Shown: positions 16,614 through 24,251 of the stretch, piece after piece | How positions within the stretch are numbered: position 1 is the stretch's first letter | Layout: the number at the start of each line of letters is the position of its first letter | Assembly (NCBI GenBank): GCA_030696545.1 | Contig: JAUYSA010000185.1 | Span: 1 to 30,080 of the forward strand | Length of the DNA stretch: 30,080 nt | Direction: 5' to 3' | From: Hyphomonadaceae bacterium | GTDB lineage: Bacteria > Pseudomonadota > Alphaproteobacteria > Caulobacterales > Hyphomonadaceae | The notes under the pieces: model-generated | Database searches by the model: none | Told to the model about the DNA's origin: nothing | The model's input: only the letters and a program-made list of their open reading frames with translations | Made by a program: the position numbers and the translations under genes

Positions 16614-16745
16614 GCATAAAGGGAAAGGTTGGCGGGGCCACGTGCGCCGTACGAGCTTGTCATTCCCGTTCGACCCAGCAAGCTAGGTGGGCGCCAGGTG
16701 ATGGGGACCACGGTCCCCGCCAGAGCCAGCTCCCTGACAGAAATG
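16614..16745 (-). ncRNA. ssrS: Probable 6S RNA
   Basis: Ends are approximate. The minus strand folds into a long rod: closing pairs at 16731-16735 with 16620-16624, an 8-base stem at 16715-16722 with 16630-16637, then 16690-16694 with 16644-16648, and either a long-range pair (16679-16684 with 16654-16659) or a local hairpin at 16673-16688 with a CUUG tetraloop. A further perfect hairpin lies at 16703-16718. A rod with competing hairpins in the middle is how 6S RNA mimics an open promoter to trap sigma70-RNA polymerase. The strongest support is position: ssrS lies directly upstream of fau in many proteobacteria. The core is short for 6S (about 116 bases between closing arms). A structured leader of fau is the alternative. 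Confidence 0.58.
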
Positions 16746-16894
16746 TACGGTCGACGGAATGTGTTGCCGTTCGAACGCTGCAGCTTACCGCCGGGATCAA
16801 GGTAGTGGCCATCCCCGTTTCCAACAAGTGAATTCAGCTGAAAAGCCTGGCTGCTGTTTCTCGCAGTAATCGCATTAACCTGAATTCCATTTCC
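16746..16894. other. Intergenic spacer without recognised gene
   Basis: This is the remainder of the gap between the probable 6S RNA (minus) and the stress operon (plus). It must hold the promoter of the minus-strand RNA; TACATT on the minus strand (about 16740-16745) is a possible -10 but lacks a good -35. No coding frame or strong palindrome is seen. Confidence 0.5.
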
Positions 16895-16919
16895 GGAACG
16901 CGCCCCAAATGCGGGCGTT
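16895..16919 (+). promoter_or_regulatory. EcfG-type general stress promoter
   Basis: GGAAC (16895-16899) and CGTT (16916-16919) are separated by 16 bases, an exact match to the EcfG consensus. CGTT ends 29 bases before the ATG at 16949, nearly the same geometry as the site at 4162-4186. It should drive the three-gene operon 16949-18606. Confidence 0.82.
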
Positions 16920-16948
16920 TGCACCTTGTTCAATCCCCGGAGGAAATC

Positions 16949-17434
16949 ATGGAAAATCGCAAGGACGGACCCGCTGGGTCTGTGGAAGATTCTGCGCGCC
17001 GCGTTCGTGACGCTGCGGGCGAGGTCGTTACAGACGCCAAGCATGCATCCCTGCAGGGCGTGGAAGACGCCCGCGCCAAGGCTGGCGACAAGGGCCATTC
17101 GACAGCTACACGCCTGCGCGAGCTGGCCAGCCATGTCGAAGGCGACATGCCCTGGATGGCGACAGCATTCACAAAATCGGCTGATGGCCTCGACAGTGTG
17201 ACAAACTCGCTTACGCAAGGCGATCTCAAGCACAGTCTTTCTGGCGTCACCGACTTCGCCAAGCGTCAGCCCGCGATCTTCCTCGGCGCCAGCGTGGCGC
17301 TTGGATTTGCTCTGGCGCGTGTGGGCAAAGCCGCACTGGAACAAAGCCATGCTTCCGCCGCGCCCCAGCCGGCGAGAGAACGCGCTCCGTTCGACGGCAT
17401 CGATAGCCCGTATCCCACACGCACGGAGATCTGA
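16949..17434 (+). CDS. Stress operon membrane protein, first gene
   Basis: 161 residues. The first 100 are polar, Ala-rich and helical (DSARRVRDAAGEVVTDAKHA, then EDARAKAGDKGHSTATRLREL), followed by one hydrophobic segment at about 107-126 (RQPAIFLGASVALGFALARV) and a polar Pro-containing tail. The family resembles proteins annotated as nutrient-deprivation-induced or DUF883/CsbD-like neighbours, but I cannot name it firmly. The start is certain: GGAGGAA lies a few bases before the ATG. It begins a tight three-gene unit with a holin-like and a DUF3618 protein, under an EcfG-type promoter, so a role in envelope or membrane stress is inferred. Catalytic motifs are absent. Confidence 0.82.
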   Translation: MENRKDGPAGSVEDSARRVRDAAGEVVTDAKHASLQGVEDARAKAGDKGHSTATRLRELASHVEGDMPWMATAFTKSADGLDSVTNSLTQGDLKHSLSGVTDFAKRQPAIFLGASVALGFALARVGKAALEQSHASAAPQPARERAPFDGIDSPYPTRTEI

Positions 17435-17437
17435 TCC

Positions 17438-17815
17438 GTGGCGTCCATCCCTGAACTCACCAAGGACGTCGCCCATCATCTGGGTGACATGTTCCGCAAC
17501 GAGCTGCGTCTTGCACGTGTCGAAGCGGTGGAAAGCGCGAAATCGCTGACCGGCGCCATGGTGCAGATCGGCGTTGGCACTGCTTTCGCCACGGCGGCAA
17601 TCACGTTGGCGCTGCTCGCAGCGGCCAACGGTTTTGCCATCTACATTCCGATGTGGGCGGCGCTCGCCATTGTCGCCGTCGCAGCAGCAATCGCCGCATT
17701 CATTTTCATTCAGTCCGCACGCAGCGCGATCTCTCCGGAGGCGCTCAGCCTCCCGAAGACACGTGAACAGATCGGCCGCGATATCCAATCTCTCAAGGAG
17801 CACCTTCCGTCATGA
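17438..17815 (+). CDS. Phage holin superfamily III / YqjE-like membrane protein
   Basis: 125 residues. An amphipathic N-terminal helix with charged residues (TKDVAHHLGDMFRNELRLARVEAVE, residues 8-32) precedes two hydrophobic segments at about 40-63 and 68-93, then a polar C-terminus. This is the layout of the Phage_holin_3_6/YqjE family, which despite its name is mostly chromosomal and stress-associated in proteobacteria. The GTG start at 17438 comes three bases after the previous stop, with GGAG nine bases upstream. Its stop overlaps the next gene's start (ATGA at 17812-17815), pointing to translational coupling. No lysis genes are nearby, so a prophage origin is unlikely. Confidence 0.85.
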   Translation: MASIPELTKDVAHHLGDMFRNELRLARVEAVESAKSLTGAMVQIGVGTAFATAAITLALLAAANGFAIYIPMWAALAIVAVAAAIAAFIFIQSARSAISPEALSLPKTREQIGRDIQSLKEHLPS

Positions 17816-18606
17816 CCGAGACCGACAAGATCGAGCAAGACATCAACCGCTCGCGCCACGCGTTGAACGACACGATCGAACAACTCGGAGGCAAACTTTC
17901 GCCAGGGCAGATGTTGGACGAGGCCATGGGTCTTGCGCAGGGCCAGCTTGGCAAGCTCTCCTCCAATTTGGGCCGGCAGGCGCGGGACAACCCGATTCCC
18001 CTTCTGCTGATCGGCGCGGGCATCGGCATGTTGGTGCTTTCCAACCGTAGGGGGCATTCACATCAAGCCGAGTCAATCAACGACGAAGATTGGCGCGCCG
18101 AGCACCATTTCCGGAAAGTCGAGAGGGCGCGCGAGTCTGTGACCCGCCTGGCTGATGAGACTGAGCATGGCTTTTCCCACCGCCTACACGAAGCCCATGC
18201 GACCGCGCTCGATCTGAAACAGCACGCTGGCGAGGCAGTTGACGCCTTCAAGGCGCGAGTGGCACGCACAGTTGAAGGGCTTGAACGCCGGGCTGCTTCC
18301 GTTCGCGACAGCGTGAAGTCGGGCATTTCAAAAGCCGGCGCATTTGTGGGCGACCAAGCCAGACATGCCGGCGCAATGGCTTCGGATGCCAAGGGCCAGG
18401 CGACCGCCTTCTATAACGACAATCCGCTGGCGGCAGGGTCTATTGGCCTTGCGATCGGCGCGCTGATCGGGTCGCTGACCCCGTTGAGCTCTGTCGAACG
18501 CGACGGCCTGCACGATGTTGCCGACATGACGGCTAAGACGGCTGCTGACCTTGCTGAACGCGGTGCTGACGCCGTGCAGAAGGCTGCCAGCGGCATCGTT
18601 CATTAG
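17812..18606 (+). CDS. DUF3618 domain membrane protein
   Basis: 264 residues. The N-terminus (about 4-50) matches DUF3618: TDKIEQDINRSRHALNDTIE and then LGGKLSPGQMLDEAM. A hydrophobic segment at about 61-77 (NPIPLLLIGAGIGMLVL) is followed by a long charged helical region (about 95-200) with heptad-like Ala/Glu/Arg spacing, and a second hydrophobic segment at about 204-224 (NPLAAGSIGLAIGALIGSL). The repeated pattern (RxNP + hydrophobic) suggests two related membrane modules with a coiled coil between. It overlaps the holin-like gene by four bases and ends the EcfG-type operon; a terminator follows 27 bases later. Function unknown; a structural role at the membrane in stress is inferred from context. 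Confidence 0.88.
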   Translation: MTETDKIEQDINRSRHALNDTIEQLGGKLSPGQMLDEAMGLAQGQLGKLSSNLGRQARDNPIPLLLIGAGIGMLVLSNRRGHSHQAESINDEDWRAEHHFRKVERARESVTRLADETEHGFSHRLHEAHATALDLKQHAGEAVDAFKARVARTVEGLERRAASVRDSVKSGISKAGAFVGDQARHAGAMASDAKGQATAFYNDNPLAAGSIGLAIGALIGSLTPLSSVERDGLHDVADMTAKTAADLAERGADAVQKAASGIVH

Positions 18607-18616
18607 CACCTGAAGC

Positions 18617-18817
18617 CTATGACTTGACTGGAGCAGGCGTCGCCATGGGCGGCGCCTGTTTCATCTTGCCCGCATCTGCCCGGTCGAACTCGATCGGTGC
18701 GCTCAATGGCGGGCCGACATAAGGCTCGATCGGCGAACTGACGGGCATAGCGGATTGTGGCGTGGAACACGCTACGCATACTGCGGCAATTGAAAAGATC
18801 AGGCCCCACGCCTTCAT
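18617..18817 (-). CDS. Small putative lipoprotein
   Basis: 66 residues. A short positive N-terminus (MKAWG) leads into a hydrophobic segment ending VCVAC (Cys17), which could act as a non-standard lipobox, then a Pro-rich, mostly uncharged tail of about 50 residues with PYVGPPLSAPIEFDRADAGK. The start has GGGAG six bases upstream, which is the main reason to accept so short a frame over the overlapping one at 18603-18809. It is convergent with the stress operon, and that operon's terminator hairpin lies inside its last codons. No family is recognised; a false prediction remains possible. Confidence 0.55.
   Translation of the reverse strand: MKAWGLIFSIAAVCVACSTPQSAMPVSSPIEPYVGPPLSAPIEFDRADAGKMKQAPPMATPAPVKS
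18634..18661 (+). terminator. Rho-independent terminator of the stress operon
   Basis: An 11-base stem (18634-18644 with 18648-18658, one G-T pair, loop ATG) is followed by TTT. It lies 27 bases after the DUF3618 stop and within the 3' coding end of the convergent small lipoprotein gene. The T-tract is short, so efficiency is uncertain. Confidence 0.6.
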
Positions 18818-18886
18818 TCGCGTCTCCCGCGCTGAAGCATGACCCCGCGCGAGAATTGCGTCGGAAAGCGACGGCTGTAAAGCGGC

Positions 18887-19750
18887 CTAGTTGAAGCTCT
18901 TCGTCAATTTGTCGACGGCCATGATCTGGCGCATCAGCTCTTCGAGCTGATTGAGCGGGACCATGTTAGGGCCGTCGCTTGGCGCGCTGTCCGGGTTTTC
19001 GTGCGTCTCGATGAAGACGGCGGCGATGCCAACGGCTGCAGCCGCACGGGCGAGGATGGGGACGTATTGGCGCTGGCCGCCGGAGGTGGCGCCCTGCCCG
19101 CCGGGCTGCTGCACGGAATGGGTGGCATCAAACACGACAGGTGCGCCGGTGGCGGCCAGTTCAGGCAGCGCGCGCATGTCGGAGACAAGCGTGTTGTAGC
19201 CGAAAGAGACCCCGCGCTCACAGACGAGCACGTCACGGCAGCCGGATTGAACCAGCTTGTTCACGACATGCTTCATGTCCCAAGGGGCTAGGAACTGCCC
19301 CTTCTTCACGTTGATCGGTTTGCCCGCCTGGGCGGCTGCGACCAGCAGGTCGGTCTGGCGCGAAAGGAAGGCGGGGATCTGCAGCACGTCGACCGCTTGC
19401 GCGACTTCGGCGCATTGTTCCGGGAGGTGAACATCCGTGATCACGGGAAGGCCAGACGTCTCGCGGATCTCGTTGAAGATATCAAGCGAAGCCGAGAGGC
19501 CGAGGCCGCGAGCGGTGCTGATGCTCGAACGGTTCGCCTTATCGAAGCTGGTCTTGTAAATCAGGTGGCAGCCTAGCCGGTCCGCGATCTCGCGCAGACG
19601 GGCCGACATTTCCAGCGCATGCGCGCGGCTTTCAAGCTGGCAGGGGCCTGCGATAAAGGCGACTGGAAGCTCCTGCCCGATGCGGACTGTGCCGCGCGGC
19701 GCCGGGATTTCCACGATACGGTTGGGGGTGAGGTTCAGGCCGTCAGCCAT
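18887..19750 (-). CDS. kdsA: 3-deoxy-8-phosphooctulonate (KDO8P) synthase
   Basis: 287 residues, the usual length. It condenses phosphoenolpyruvate with arabinose 5-phosphate to KDO 8-phosphate, the first committed step to the KDO of LPS, in the cytoplasm. Signatures in order: FIAGPCQLES (31-41), YKTSFDKANRSS, ITDVHLPEQ, DVLQIPAFLSRQTDL, NVKKGQFLAPWDM, CERGVSFGYNTLVSDMR, FDATHSVQQPGG. Cys37 occupies the position that is Cys in metal-dependent enzymes (Aquifex type) and Asn in the metal-independent E. coli enzyme, so this should be the metal-dependent class. The ATG at 19750 has AAGGAG eight bases upstream. It stands upstream of no obvious partner on its strand; glmM lies 150 bases before it. 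Confidence 0.96.
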   Translation of the reverse strand: MADGLNLTPNRIVEIPAPRGTVRIGQELPVAFIAGPCQLESRAHALEMSARLREIADRLGCHLIYKTSFDKANRSSISTARGLGLSASLDIFNEIRETSGLPVITDVHLPEQCAEVAQAVDVLQIPAFLSRQTDLLVAAAQAGKPINVKKGQFLAPWDMKHVVNKLVQSGCRDVLVCERGVSFGYNTLVSDMRALPELAATGAPVVFDATHSVQQPGGQGATSGGQRQYVPILARAAAAVGIAAVFIETHENPDSAPSDGPNMVPLNQLEELMRQIMAVDKLTKSFN

Positions 19751-19900
19751 CTGAAACGCTCCTTTTCGTGAAGCCCATATGGCGCCATTGGCCGGGCCGC
19801 ACCAGAGGGCGGCTCAGCCGATTGCAGGCAGCATGGTCGCAGTAGCCGCTAGGTCAGGCCCTGAGCCGGAACTGGACAGGGATTTGGAGCGTGGCGCCGT

Positions 19901-21250
19901 TTATTCGCGGTCCAGCGCGGCTACCACGCCATCGACGGCTTCGCGGACGAGGTCATCCGTTTCCGCCTGGGCCATGACGCGGATCAGGGGCTCGGTGCCG
20001 GATTTGCGGACCAGCAGGCGGCCGCGGGCGCCCAGCGCCTTTTCAGCGGCGGCGATTGCATCCTGTACGCTCTTGCGGCTCAGCGGGTCAGCGCCGGTGA
20101 ATTTGCGGTTGACCAGCTTCTGCGGCGCCGGATCGAAGACGTGGGCGACTTCGGAGAGTTTCTTGCCAGTCTCGACCATGACGGCGAGCACCTGCAACGC
20201 GGCCAGGAGGCCATCGCCCGTGGTCGAGAAATCGGACAGCACGATATGGCCGGACTGTTCGCCGCCGACGTTGAGGCCCTTCTCCATCATGCGAGCGACG
20301 ACATAGCGGTCGCCAACCTGCGTGCGCTCCAGCTTCACGCCGATGCCCTTGAGATGGTTCTCCAGGCCGAGGTTCGACATCACGGTGGCGACGACAGTGT
20401 TCTTCGCCAGCCTGCCCTGTTGCTTCCATGACGAAGCGATGAGACCGAGCAGCTGGTCGCCGTCGATGATCCGGCCGTTCTCGTCGCACATGGCGACACG
20501 ATCCGCATCGCCATCGAGCGCGATGCCGATGTCTGCGCGATAGCGGTGGACGGCTTCCACCATGGCGCGGGTGTCGGTGGAGCCGATCTCGCGGTTGATG
20601 TTGAAGCCGTTGGGTTCATCGCCGATCGGAAAGATTTCGGCGCCAAGTTCGTAGAGGGCCTTGGGCGCGACCTTGTAAGCGGCGCCGTTGGCGCAATCGA
20701 TCACAATGCGCAGGCCGGACAGGCGCAACTTGCGCGGGAAAGTGGATTTGACGATTTCAATGTAGCGCGATTGGGCATCGTCCACACGCTCGGCGCGGCC
20801 CAGATCCGGCGAGGCTGCGAGGTTTTCGTCCAGCGGCCGGGCCATCAGGCCTTCTATGGCGATTTCTGCTTCGTCTGAAAGCTTGTAGCCATCCGGTCCG
20901 AACAACTTGATGCCATTGTCCTGATAGGCGTTGTGTGACGCGGAGATCATCACGCCAAGGTCGGCGCGCAGGCTGCGGGTGAGCATGGCAACGCCGGGAG
21001 TCGGCAGCGGGCCGAACAGGCGGACGTCCATGCCCATCGCTGTAAAGCCGGTCGTGAGAGCCGGTTCCAGCATGTAGCCGGACAGGCGCGTGTCCTTGCC
21101 GATGACGACGAGGTGCCGGCGCGGGTCGGAGCGGCGGAAATAGGTGGCGGCGGCCATGCCGAGGCGCATTGCCATTTCAGGCGTGACATTGCCGTGGTTG
21201 GCCGTGCCGCGGATGCCGTCCGTGCCGAAGATTTTCCGCGCTGTCATCAT
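19901..21250 (-). CDS. glmM: Phosphoglucosamine mutase
   Basis: 449 residues, standard length. It interconverts glucosamine 6-phosphate and glucosamine 1-phosphate for UDP-GlcNAc synthesis. Signatures: FGTDGIRG near the N-terminus, the phosphoserine loop ISASHNAYQDNGIK with active Ser105, the Mg-binding DGDADR (Asp246, 248, 250), the sugar loop GGEQSGH, and the phosphate-binding RKSGTEPLIRVM near the C-terminus. ATG 21247 is as likely as 21250, since GAGG lies better spaced from it. It is transcribed away from glmS across a 183-base gap, so the two successive steps GlmS then GlmM share a regulatory region. The 150 bases after its stop, up to kdsA, show nothing. Confidence 0.96.
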   Translation of the reverse strand: MMTARKIFGTDGIRGTANHGNVTPEMAMRLGMAAATYFRRSDPRRHLVVIGKDTRLSGYMLEPALTTGFTAMGMDVRLFGPLPTPGVAMLTRSLRADLGVMISASHNAYQDNGIKLFGPDGYKLSDEAEIAIEGLMARPLDENLAASPDLGRAERVDDAQSRYIEIVKSTFPRKLRLSGLRIVIDCANGAAYKVAPKALYELGAEIFPIGDEPNGFNINREIGSTDTRAMVEAVHRYRADIGIALDGDADRVAMCDENGRIIDGDQLLGLIASSWKQQGRLAKNTVVATVMSNLGLENHLKGIGVKLERTQVGDRYVVARMMEKGLNVGGEQSGHIVLSDFSTTGDGLLAALQVLAVMVETGKKLSEVAHVFDPAPQKLVNRKFTGADPLSRKSVQDAIAAAEKALGARGRLLVRKSGTEPLIRVMAQAETDDLVREAVDGVVAALDRE

Positions 21251-21433
21251 TCCTCACTCAACTGGCCCGGCTTGCGCCCCGGGCGGCGGATATCGGGCAT
21301 GGCCATAGCCAAAACTCCATAACCTGCAATGAAGTCGTGATTTTCATGACGGAGCTAGGCCAAGTTTTGCAATACTTTAAGCTCACCCATCTTCTAGATC
21401 ACGCCCGTATGGGGCGGCCCGGAGCCTAAGCGA

Positions 21434-23269
21434 ATGTGCGGTATTATCGGTATTCTCAGTGACACACCGGCGGCGCCCCGCCTGGTGGAGGCGCTGAAGC
21501 GTCTGGAATACCGGGGGTATGATTCGGCTGGCGTCGCCCTGTTGGAGGCGGGAAAGCTCAAGCGGCTGCGGGCGCCCGGCAAGCTCAACAATCTGGACGA
21601 GAAGGTGCGGGAGCTGCCGCTGAAGGCTGGCGTCGGCATCGGCCACACACGCTGGGCAACCCACGGCCAGCCGAACGAGATCAACGCCCACCCCCACGCT
21701 TCGGGGAAGGTCGCCATCGTCCACAACGGCATCATCGAAAACTTCCGCGAACTGCGCGAGGCGATGGAAGCCCGCGGCCGCAAGTTCGAGACGGAGACGG
21801 ATTCGGAGACAATCGCTCACCTGATCGACGAGGGCCTGTCAAAGGGACTCACGCCGAAGGCCGCATTCAAGGCGACGCTGGATCAGCTGCGCGGCGCATT
21901 TGCCATCGCGGCAATCATTGAAGGCGAAGATAATCTGATCCTCGGCGGGCGGCGCGGATCTCCGCTCGTGATCGGCGTTGGCGAGAAGGAAATGTTCCTC
22001 GGCTCCGACGCCCTGGCGGTCGGGCCATTCACGCAGCGGGTGATCTATCTGGAAGAAGGTGACTGGTGCGCGCTGACGCGCACATCGTTCGAGATTTTCG
22101 ATGCTGGCGGAAAAGCTGTCGAGCGTGCGGAGACGCATGTGCCGGCTGCTGGCGCCGCCGCCGAGAAAGGCAATTATCGCCACTTCATGCAGAAGGAAAT
22201 CTACGAGCAGCCTGACTTCGCGGGCCGCACCATCTCCGCCTATGTCGAGGCGTTCGATCTCAAGGCCGTGCTGCCGACGCGGCCCGGCAAGAAAGCGATC
22301 GACTTCACGCAGTTCGAGCGCATCCAGATCGTGGCGTGCGGCACAGCCTTTTATGCAGGCTTCGTTGCGAAATACTGGTTCGAGCAGCTAGCGGGCATCG
22401 TGACCGATGTCGATGTCGCCTCGGAGTTCCGGTATCGCGAGCCCGTGCTTGGCCCTAAGACGCTGGCGATCGTCGTCACGCAGTCAGGCGAGACGGCGGA
22501 CACGAAAGCCGCGATGGAATACTGCAAGGCGAAAGGCGTGATGACGGCCGCCGTCGTCAACGTGCCGACCTCTTCCATCGCGCGCGAATGCGACGCCATC
22601 CTGCCGACGCTCGCAGGCGTGGAGATCGGCGTCGCGTCCACCAAAGCCTTCACGGCCCAACTGTGCGCCCTGCTGGCCACCGCGATTGCTGCGGGACGTG
22701 CGCGTGGCTTCCTGTCTCGCGAAGCGGAGAAAGAGCACGTCGCGGCGATGCTCGAACTGCCCCGCCTGATCTCGGAAGCGCTGAAGACCGAAGAGCAAGT
22801 GAAGAAGCTCGCGGTCGAAATCGCGAAGGCGCGCGACGTTCTTTATCTCGGCCGCGGCGCGCACTATCCCATAGCGCTTGAGGGCGCGCTTAAGCTCAAG
22901 GAAATCTCGTACATACACGCTGAGGGCTATGCCGCCGGCGAACTGAAGCACGGCCCCATCGCCCTGATCGACGAGCACACGCCGGTGATCATGGCGGCGC
23001 CGCACGACCACCTGCTGGAAAAATCGCTGTCCAACCTCCAGGAAGTCGCTGCCCGGCGCGGCAAGGTTTTCCTTGTGTCAGATGCTGCCGGCATCAAGCA
23101 GGCCGGTTCCGCGCCATGGGGCACGATCCAGATTCCGGACTGCCTGCGCGCCATCCAGCCGATTGTAACGACCATTCCGCTGCAGTTGCTGGCGTATCAC
23201 GTGGCCGTGGAAAAGGGCACGGATGTCGATCAACCGCGCAATCTGGCGAAATCGGTAACGGTCGAGTAG
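21434..23269 (+). CDS. glmS: Glutamine-fructose-6-phosphate aminotransferase (isomerising)
   Basis: 611 residues. It makes glucosamine 6-phosphate from fructose 6-phosphate and glutamine, the entry point to amino sugars. The N-terminal class II glutaminase begins MCGIIGIL, so Cys2 becomes the nucleophile after Met removal; RLEYRGYDSAG and GIGHTRWATHG follow. Two SIS isomerase domains follow: the first with ACGTAFYAG and VTQSGETADTKAAM, the second with YLGRGAHYPIALEGALKLKEIS and the C-terminal KSVTVE. All catalytic landmarks are present. The start is fixed by the need for Cys2. The ribosome site is weak (GGAGCC run nine bases upstream). No glmS ribozyme-like structure is apparent in the short leader. 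Confidence 0.97.
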   Translation: MCGIIGILSDTPAAPRLVEALKRLEYRGYDSAGVALLEAGKLKRLRAPGKLNNLDEKVRELPLKAGVGIGHTRWATHGQPNEINAHPHASGKVAIVHNGIIENFRELREAMEARGRKFETETDSETIAHLIDEGLSKGLTPKAAFKATLDQLRGAFAIAAIIEGEDNLILGGRRGSPLVIGVGEKEMFLGSDALAVGPFTQRVIYLEEGDWCALTRTSFEIFDAGGKAVERAETHVPAAGAAAEKGNYRHFMQKEIYEQPDFAGRTISAYVEAFDLKAVLPTRPGKKAIDFTQFERIQIVACGTAFYAGFVAKYWFEQLAGIVTDVDVASEFRYREPVLGPKTLAIVVTQSGETADTKAAMEYCKAKGVMTAAVVNVPTSSIARECDAILPTLAGVEIGVASTKAFTAQLCALLATAIAAGRARGFLSREAEKEHVAAMLELPRLISEALKTEEQVKKLAVEIAKARDVLYLGRGAHYPIALEGALKLKEISYIHAEGYAAGELKHGPIALIDEHTPVIMAAPHDHLLEKSLSNLQEVAARRGKVFLVSDAAGIKQAGSAPWGTIQIPDCLRAIQPIVTTIPLQLLAYHVAVEKGTDVDQPRNLAKSVTVE

Positions 23270-23363
23270 CCCTGCTCTGGCAGGACGGTTGCAGCTCACG
23301 CAGGAAATGCAGGCGTGACAGTCTGTCTGTCGCGTCCTGAACCATAACGTCCGGGAATTTACC

Positions 23364-24248
23364 ATGAAGCCCATCCGCAAGGCCGTCCTGCCCGTCGCCG
23401 GTTTTGGCACGCGTGTGCTGCCAGCCACCAAAGCGGTGCCGAAAGAGATGCTGACGGTGTTCGACCGTCCGGCGCTGCAATACGTGGTGGATGAGGCCCG
23501 CGAGGCGGGGATCGAGCACTTCGTGTTTGTCACCGGACGCGGCAAGCAGGCGATCGAGGATTACTTCGACAAGGCCTTCGAACTCGAAACGACACTCGAA
23601 GCCAAAAAGAAGGATGCGATCCTCGCAGAGGTTCGTGCCGCCGCTCTGCCCCCGGGCGCTTCAAGCTTCACGCGCCAGCAGGCGGCGCTTGGCCTGGGCC
23701 ATGCTGTGCTCTGCGCGCGCGACATCATTGGCGACGAACCGTTCGCCGTGCTGCTTCCCGACGTGATCGTGAAGGGCAAGGGCGGTTCGTGCCTGAAACA
23801 GATGGTCGACGCCTACAACGAAGTGGGCGGCAATATCATTGCGGTCGACGAGGTTCCGCAGGAACGCGTGAACCAGTACGGCGTGATCGATCCCGTCACT
23901 GCTGGCGACGAAGGCCCACTGGTAAAGATGAAAGGCATGGTCGAGAAACCGCCCATCGACCAGGCGCCATCGCGCCTCAAGATCACTGGCCGCTATATCC
24001 TGCAGCCGCAGGTGTTCGACCTGCTAGCCACTCAGACGCCGGGCGCGGGTGGCGAGATCCAGCTCACCGACGCGATGCAGCGCCTGATGGGCAGCCAGGA
24101 TTTCCACGCGTTCAAATATGCGGGCCAGGACTATGATTGCGGCGACAAGCTTCTTTATCTGGAAGCCTTCGCTGCGATGGCGCTGGCGCACCCAGAATTG
24201 GGCGCGAAGGCGCGTGCGGTTCTGGAAGCGACGCTTAAGAAAGCGTAG
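23364..24248 (+). CDS. galU: UTP-glucose-1-phosphate uridylyltransferase
   Basis: 294 residues, typical for GalU. It makes UDP-glucose from UTP and glucose 1-phosphate. The nucleotide-binding signature is at residues 9-30 (LPVAGFGTRVLPATKAVPKE), then FVTGRGKQAIEDYFD, GLGHAVLCARDIIGDEPFAV with LLPDVIV (the metal-binding Asp loop), YGVIDPV, VEKPP and the C-terminal region ITGRYILQPQVFDLL and YDCGDKLLYLEAF. UDP-glucose supplies OpgH in this window as well as surface polysaccharides. It follows glmS by 94 bases and may be co-transcribed or have its own promoter. Its stop is only three bases from the stop of the convergent lipoprotein gene. Confidence 0.96.
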   Translation: MKPIRKAVLPVAGFGTRVLPATKAVPKEMLTVFDRPALQYVVDEAREAGIEHFVFVTGRGKQAIEDYFDKAFELETTLEAKKKDAILAEVRAAALPPGASSFTRQQAALGLGHAVLCARDIIGDEPFAVLLPDVIVKGKGGSCLKQMVDAYNEVGGNIIAVDEVPQERVNQYGVIDPVTAGDEGPLVKMKGMVEKPPIDQAPSRLKITGRYILQPQVFDLLATQTPGAGGEIQLTDAMQRLMGSQDFHAFKYAGQDYDCGDKLLYLEAFAAMALAHPELGAKARAVLEATLKKA

Positions 24249-24251
24249 GCC

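Noticed and set aside
16577..17803. Long minus-strand open frame opposite the first stress operon genes
   Set aside because: The plus-strand genes have strong ribosome sites, membrane segments and a promoter; the antisense frame has none of these and crosses the probable 6S RNA.
17438..17815. Holin-like gene as evidence of a prophage
   Set aside because: No endolysin, capsid, portal or integrase genes are nearby. The family is common in chromosomal stress operons.
18603..18809. Alternative small minus-strand frame overlapping the putative lipoprotein
   Set aside because: It has no export signal and a weaker start context than the overlapping frame beginning at 18817, which has GGGAG six bases upstream.
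21251..21433. CtrA-type TTAA-N7-TTAA sites and a shared operator between glmM and glmS
   Set aside because: Only single TTAA half sites are visible, and the inverted repeat near 21330-21350 is short and imperfect.
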